Both the position numbers and the translations under genes were made by a program. A model generated the notes under the pieces. The model saw only the letters and a list, made by a program, of their open reading frames with translations, was not told where the DNA came from and searched no databases. Below are positions 57,851 to 64,000 of a DNA stretch of 64,000 bases, piece by piece. Numbering within the stretch: position 1 is the stretch's first letter; the number at the start of each line of letters is the position of its first letter. Source of the stretch: Chamaea fasciata (Eukaryota; Chordata; Aves; Passeriformes; Sylviidae); the NCBI GenBank assembly GCA_029207755.1, contig JARCOQ010000002.1, forward strand, positions 59,201,576 to 59,265,575, in the 5' to 3' direction.

Positions 57851-60249
57851 TCCTTTGTCAGAGGGAAAACAAAAAGACCTCATGGTTGCACTTAATCATT
57901 TTATCCATTCCATGAGTATTTACAAAGAACTGAAAACACATACATCCTCCTGAAACTGCAGTTTCCTTTCCAAATGTCTTTCTGTATGTACATTCTTTTC
58001 AGATCAAATATTCAGTCTTCACACTAATATTTCCTTCATTTGTGGTTACAAAAAGATGCAACAGAGGGCAAAACTTATTTTGTGGAACTATCATTATTTT
58101 TGCTTGGTATAAAAGATTTATAAATGGGGTGGGGAAGCAATTTGAAGAAAAAAAATAACAATATGAGTATCATGAGTTTATAATTCAAAAAACTCCTTCA
58201 TAAGGAAGAACAAATCCTTAAATTTGCAATACGTCAGAGGCTACACAGCAATATTAAAATGCTCTAATAAAAATCTGTTTTATATAGAAATTGGAAATTG
58301 TCCACCCCACAGTCAGCTAATTAAAAAAGCTGTTATTAGTTTTTAGAAAATTGCTTGCCTGTTACCTTTAGCCTATCCACCTAAAATGAAAAACCAAAAC
58401 GTAGGAATGTCCTGCTTGCAGTATCTCTGAAAGGCTACCACTTTCTGCTAAAAAAAGTATTCTTTTTTTTTTAATCCACAAAGCCCTATTCCTTTAAGCA
58501 TAATCTTATACTTTTTAAAAGAAAAAGACATAAGGAATTTTTTTTTTAAATGTATTAACCACATTAACTAGATATCATGATGAATGATTATTTCAAATAG
58601 TCATCACTTAGTATTTTTCAGATAAGAAGACTGAAAGAGTTTAATGTAGCATTTTCTTGCTTTACAACTGAAATAATTTTTGTATTACTTTCCAAAATTC
58701 ATCTGTTTTATCCTTGCCAAAACAGCTGTTCACACCGATTCTGATGTACACAAAGAAGTCATAATGCCAAACACAGGCATTCAGCTCTTTAAGAAGCTAT
58801 ACCTTTTAACATGTGGCTCTATTTCCTAGAAACAAGGCCCATGTCCATCAAACTTTACGTATGCATGCCATTGTTCACTGTGACTTCTAGAAATAATGGC
58901 ATAATAAACTGCTCCAGAGGAGTTGACAAAAAGAAATTAATAAAATTAATCACTAAAAAGTGCTGCTTTTTCTTTGTGTTCCAAGCTCAGCAGTTAAATA
59001 TGAAAGGATTTCCGTAAAGCTGTCAATATTTGATAACAAGGACATATCAGCTAAAGGTGATATAGTTTTATACAAAAGATGTCCAGAATCTCACATCTAT
59101 TGACTTCGACTTGCAAGCAAAGCTTTCAAAGCAGCCTTTAAGAAAGATAATTCTATCATTTATATTTTTGAGGAACAGATCTTAATAATTCAGTCAGAAT
59201 TTGGAGGGCAACAAGAAGTGAACAAAAGCTAGCGAAAAAAATCCCTATAAGCTTATGAAAGCTTTTAGAGAAGTTACTCTTCCATCATCTTTGTGCATAT
59301 ATTGGGCTATATGTGTTAATAGTTTCTGGCATTACTGGCCTGCTTTATGGGTGTAAGACAGCTATAAAAATAGTTTAACTACCCAGCGAAACAAGGTTTA
59401 CACCTGTTTTGAATTGACTTTTTTTTTTATAATGCCATATCTCCAGGTCACATGAATGTGGATAAAAGATATGATGCCTACTTAAATTCTAGAAATACTA
59501 TTCCCAGAAGGAATAGGTGCATAACAGAAAGCTAAAGGATTGTATTCACGATATGAAATTATCCTAAAACATTATGGAAAGATATACTTTTATTCTAACA
59601 TTAACATTATGTGTTTGCTTTGCACAATGAACATCAAATATGCAGTGCTTGGAGTAAGCCACCCACTACAGTCTGAGATTTCTAATTCGGGAATTATCTG
59701 TACAGAATTTCATATGAAACACCATCCATTAAACATGCTTTCTGTAAGCCTGCTTTAATATCTTCTGTGCCCAAGAGGGTTGGTAACAATATGTGAGGAT
59801 CACAGCTGGGGTGATCAGACCTTTCTGTTACCAAACAAACTGTAGTTATTGCATTTGCAGAAATGGCACTCCATTTATCAAGTGAGTTAGAATGCCAATA
59901 AGTGGGAAGGTGAAAAAACTACAAAGATGAGGTCAATGAATGATGTAGAAGAAAACAAGTGAGTGCAGCAAAATAATCCCCAATGCAGCTGAATACTAAA
60001 AAGTAAGGTACATGGTAGGTTTAATGGCAGCATACCAAGTAAATCATCTCTAGAGTGCCAAATATCTTAAAGAATTATGTATGTCACCTTCAGATAGGGT
60101 TATATTCGTTTCCCTGATCATTCTGCAATAAATGAAAAAAAAAAATCTGTGTAGTGTTGTCATTATTTTACTTTGAAGATGTTAAGAATATCTCTATGGC
60201 AGATGGAAGCAGTACATCAGATCACACTCAGATCACTCTGTATTGTGGC
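57851..60249. other. Unique AT-rich sequence, no supported gene
   Basis: No transposon or gene recognised. Stretches near 58300-58380 and 59090-59400 are non-repetitive and could also be conserved non-coding DNA, without direct evidence. Confidence 0.4.
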
Positions 60250-60296
60250 TACATACATATATGCATACACATACAGATGCACATAGAAGTACACAA
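60250..60296. repeat. (CA/TA)-type imperfect microsatellite
   Basis: ACATACATATATGCATACAC followed by further ACA-type units with interruptions. Confidence 0.8.
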
Positions 60297-62115
60297 ACCA
60301 CAAGTTATCTGAATAATTTTATAGATACCATGGAATTCTGGGAAGCCTATCAAACCTGCTCAGAGATTCTGTGCTCATCATGAACAAAATACAGGCACAG
60401 AATGCAAATCTGCAGGAGGGATATTTTTCAAATATGAGGAGTTATTCTGAAAAAAAAAAAATCTAAGGCTTCACATTATAGTTACTTCAATATAACAGCT
60501 TCCTGGCAATGAAGAAACAGCCAGTCTCCCAACCCAGCCCTTTTCCTAATCCTATAACAACTCTTTTTTGCACCCATATGGTTGCTCATCAGCTCTTCGA
60601 GTCAGACAAAATAAAGAACCAAATCAACAGAAAATTATTTCCATTCCTTCTCCACCATTTTGGGTGGTGTTAGAATAGGTGACATATTTTAAATGCATTT
60701 TAAATTTCTGAGTCTACTCATGATATGGTCAGACATCCAACACACGGCAAGCAAGAAGAATGTGTCTGCTCCTATCAGTGGGAGCTATTTGTTAAGTTGT
60801 GACAGGTTAAAAGACAGCATTTAACTCTTAGATCTTCTGAACGGGAAGAATTTGACTTGAATTAACTACAATGATTACTACCAGGTCCTTGTCAAATGGA
60901 TTGTCTAAAGTCTCCATCACGAGGCAGAAATATCTTTGATAGAATGATAAGTGATTAAAGGAAATAAAAGAGAAAAAGACCATATTGTAACACACATAAT
61001 TGGTATGAACTTCAATTAATAGATCTCTTGCATAAAAAATTGTGTACCATCCTTTTTCAAGGAAAGTATAGTATAGAAACCTTCAGTTGTTATTATCATT
61101 GGTGATAAGGGATTAATATTCAACCTTATTTCCTTACACAGGAATTTCTTCCTGTGCTTCAGTATGAAGCTGTCTGGATCTTGTCAAGTAACATTTTTGT
61201 GGACACTTCTACATTTTCTGCCATTAAAAGGCAGCTCTTTTTTAACCTAGGAGATAACCAAGAGTTGTTCCACCTACCGAAGAAACAAATCAGTGTCAAA
61301 TCAGAGTGCCCTGGCAGCCTTCCTAACAGTGACTAGTGCCTGCTATTTTTGCCTCCTGAAAAGGGGGTTGCATGCTGTAAGAAATTTCTTGGCAGATCAC
61401 CACTCAAGGGGCAGTGCCAGCGGTTTACCCTGGCCTTGTTAGAAGCCTGGACCCATGGGCTCACCTGCCATCATGAGGTCAGAAATTTGAAAGGCACTGG
61501 TATTATTTAAGGCAACAGTTTAATTTACTTTAAACATGAAAAACAAACAAGCATAATGAATTCCACTGTGATGGTAGCTTCATGCACACTTATGTTGAGC
61601 AAATATATTGATCACTCTTTGCTAAGATGTACTTTAATATGTTGTAAAACCTTGCTAATATAGTATAATAAATAAAATGGGAGAGGGTTAACTGCATGGT
61701 ATTAGATCAGCATATTCTGCAGCAGAGTTATGAAATAGCTCAGGGCACTTGCTTCCTAAAGGAACATTAACTAGCTTCCATATGTTAGTCCAATGATCAA
61801 TAGACAGTTCTACTCCCAGACCTTTGTTCCAGCTCTCAGTAACATGATATTATCTAATCCATGTCCTATCCATTATCACTAAAAACATGGGTAGTGTAAA
61901 TTGGCATATCTCCATCGCCTCCAAGGGAACCATATTAAGATGCTCTGGGGAAGACTTCTGTCAGGACATTGCAAATTTTCTTGGTAAGAAAAGAGAAGTT
62001 TTAAGGTCACTAAAGAAAATTTGTGCCAAATTGCTTCTCTTCAAGCTGGTAGAAAAATTTTCTTGAAGTGGGATGAAATCAAAGTCAGATGCATGTAGAT
62101 TTTTGCTGTACAGAA
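60297..62115. other. Unique sequence, nothing recognised
   Basis: No supported gene, RNA or transposon. Confidence 0.45.
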
Positions 62116-62139
62116 TTTCACATTTCACATTTCACATTT
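62116..62139. repeat. 7-bp tandem repeat, 3.4 copies
   Basis: TTTCACA repeated three times and then TTT. Confidence 0.95.
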
Positions 62140-63573
62140 GCAGTTTTCTTGCCTTCCTTATTTGTTGTTTCTGTACATCCCACCCCTGGGATCTATTTTT
62201 CCTCTTCTCATGTCACCTGTTCATCAGCAAGAAAAAGTCATTTCTAAGTCCTTGCAATTTCCATCCTGTGGCCTGTGAGGTCTGCTTTTTTACACATTTT
62301 CATGGAATGCTATTGACTGGGGAGACTGAAGAGGAAATTAACCTTCACTTGAAATGACAAGGTTTCTTATAGAGTAAATATAGACTAGTATATGTATTAT
62401 AAAAATCTTCAGGAAGGTACTGTGTGATATGCACAGATAATTAGTACAGGAATACAGAGTAAAGTATCCCTCCCGAGCATCCAGCAGGTCAAAGTGCACC
62501 TGTTGACTCAACTTCTGCTTTGCTTAATCCATGAGTCACACAGTAGATGGAGATTGGGTACTCTGGTACCTTTTACTGCCAGAACCACCAGCCAGGATCA
62601 CCTAACCACTGTGTGGCAGAAGAGGATGAGACAATGCTTTTTATCACTGGTAATCTAGTAAGTAATCATTTCTGCACCATCCAGATGATAGTAGGGAAAG
62701 ATTGGTGCCATCTCCATGCTGCTTACTGAAGGACACAGAACTGAATTATCCCATACCTGGAGCAGAGCACAGGGACATGAAATACAGTGTTCTGGCATCT
62801 CACAATAAATAAAAACATTTACTCAAGTTTTTCAGTGTGGCTTGATGCAGCACTCATATGCAGCCAAAAGTCTGCACAGAGATGCTATGGCCTTGATATA
62901 TTGACTTTGATGGAGTAAATCCAAAGCATATCAGTGTAACCACGTGAGGCATCACATTTCCATTGTGCTGAGGCTGAAAATTGATGTTACTTCTAACATA
63001 CCATTTTATTTTTTAAACTGTTTTATTGAGTAGCTGAATTGCTGTATTCATTCTGGAAATCTTCTGCAACAGGATGTTATTTATATGTCTAACAGTCAGA
63101 ACAATCAGTACAAACACCAAGCAAAATAAACACAAATTTTCACAAAGCAACTTTGTTTCATGGTCTTAGCACTAAAGAGCAACACTTAAATAAGCAATAC
63201 TTACAAAGACAATGAAAAACACTTAAATGTAGATCTTTTTTTGGGGGAAAAGAGTAGCTCCTTCCCCACCCCTCCACCTCCCAATACACAGATGAAAGAA
63301 GATGGGAGATGCCTTTTTGACAATTAATGCTTAAAAATGAAGAAGGTAGAGAAAAAAATGGTGAGATATGACTCTTAGAAAGCCTGTAAAAATCTCATAC
63401 TGCCACAATTACAAGGTGGCATTGCTATGAAAGAGATTAAATCAATAAAGAGAAAAGGGGGTGTACAACAATAGGCTGTATTTATTTCTGTCTCTGTTGG
63501 TGCTGTTGTTTACAATGCAGAAGCCTGGTCATTCCAAATGTTCATCCACATCTTAACCAAATGGCACTTACTT
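62140..63573. other. Unique sequence, nothing recognised
   Basis: No supported gene, RNA or transposon; short frames only. Confidence 0.45.
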
Positions 63574-63621
63574 ACATAAATAAATAAATAAATAGACAAA
63601 TAGTAGAGAAAATGCTACAAA

Positions 63622-63652
<31 letters not shown>
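63574..63652. repeat. (AAAT)n microsatellite in two blocks
   Basis: A first AAAT block at about 63574-63594 and a second, longer one at about 63618-63651, separated by a diverged spacer (ATAGACAAATAGTAGAGAAA and following bases). Confidence 0.95.
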
Positions 63653-63679
63653 GTACCAAAAAGGGATGCATTTAATTCA

Positions 63680-63960
63680 TTTTTGCCAAGGCAACTTTAT
63701 TTAGAAAGCTGTTTACCTTTCTGAAAAGCCTCATTAGGCATAAAAACAAAGAATGAAGTTGATTAATGTGATCTAAGTGTGATGTTCAAATTGTAATTTT
63801 CATATACATAAATGGATGCTTCTGCCGTATTTTGTTTGATAATTTACAGAGTTAGAACCGTCCAAACCACTAATCAGTTTCTTTTTGTGAAGACAGCTGC
63901 AGAAGATTCTATCAGAATGCTAATTTTCATTAGTGCCTTCATTCACCAAGAGCTAGGGCC
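63680..63960. other. Candidate conserved non-coding sequence
   Basis: Non-repetitive sequence with TAAT-rich motifs (GTTGATTAATGTGATC near 63759, ATGCTAATTTTCATTAGTGC near 63917) and no frame. The suggestion that it is conserved is inference from appearance only. Confidence 0.2.
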
Positions 63961-64000
63961 TTTCTCAGAGATAACCTCATCACAGTACACTGGGCTTGGG

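Noticed and set aside
1..64000. CRISPR arrays, operons, tRNA or rRNA genes, phage or plasmid features
   Set aside because: None seen. The repeats present are eukaryotic retrotransposons and microsatellites, and the sequence organisation is that of vertebrate non-coding DNA.

Overview
This window looks like non-coding vertebrate DNA, almost certainly from a bird. The evidence is repeated 5'-truncated CR1 retrotransposons ending in the ATTCTATGATTCT-type 3' terminus, LTRs resembling well-known avian endogenous retrovirus LTRs, AT-rich CpG-poor background and long simple repeats. I found no exon, rRNA, tRNA or CRISPR array I can support, and no prokaryotic-style gene organisation. The open frames are short, and the longest (167 codons, 26031-26534 minus) is low-complexity. 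The window is best read as a piece of a large intron or an intergenic desert. I cannot say of which gene.

Layout. From 0 to 46.3 kb there are scattered repeats: eleven CR1 fragments of differing age and orientation (343-915, 2074-2124, 4871-5130, 16471-16555, 18495-18590, 21603-22148, 33425-33627, 33628-33866, 38403-38835, 39424-41030, 45232-45346); three LTR pieces (29023-29325 partial, 39557-40626 complete and old, 45424-46083 complete and apparently young); a 109-bp inverted-repeat element with hAT-like ends (34514-34622); a 302-nt all-purine GGAA/GGGA microsatellite (13053-13354); a T54 homopolymer (4469-4522); and a diverged ~155-bp direct duplication (4756-4910 and 5475-5626).

From 46.3 kb to the end I recognise no transposable element by eye. 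This half holds only simple repeats and unique AT-rich sequence. Two stretches (about 57.36-57.85 kb and 63.68-63.96 kb) look like candidate conserved non-coding elements, but only on texture.

The best-supported history is at 39.4-41.0 kb. A CR1 copy was interrupted by an ERV LTR with a 5-bp GTAAG target duplication, and the CR1 reads continuously once the LTR and one GTAAG are removed. At 45.4-46.1 kb a second solo LTR is flanked by AGTAC duplications. It keeps a TATA box, two AATAAA signals and 19 CpGs in 660 bp, against 3 CpGs in 1070 bp for the older LTR, so it is probably the most recent insertion here. I found no convincing previously undescribed biological system. The most unusual items are the young LTR, the inverted-repeat element, and a recurring AAAACCCCAAA-type module with strand-asymmetric C/A or G/T tracts.
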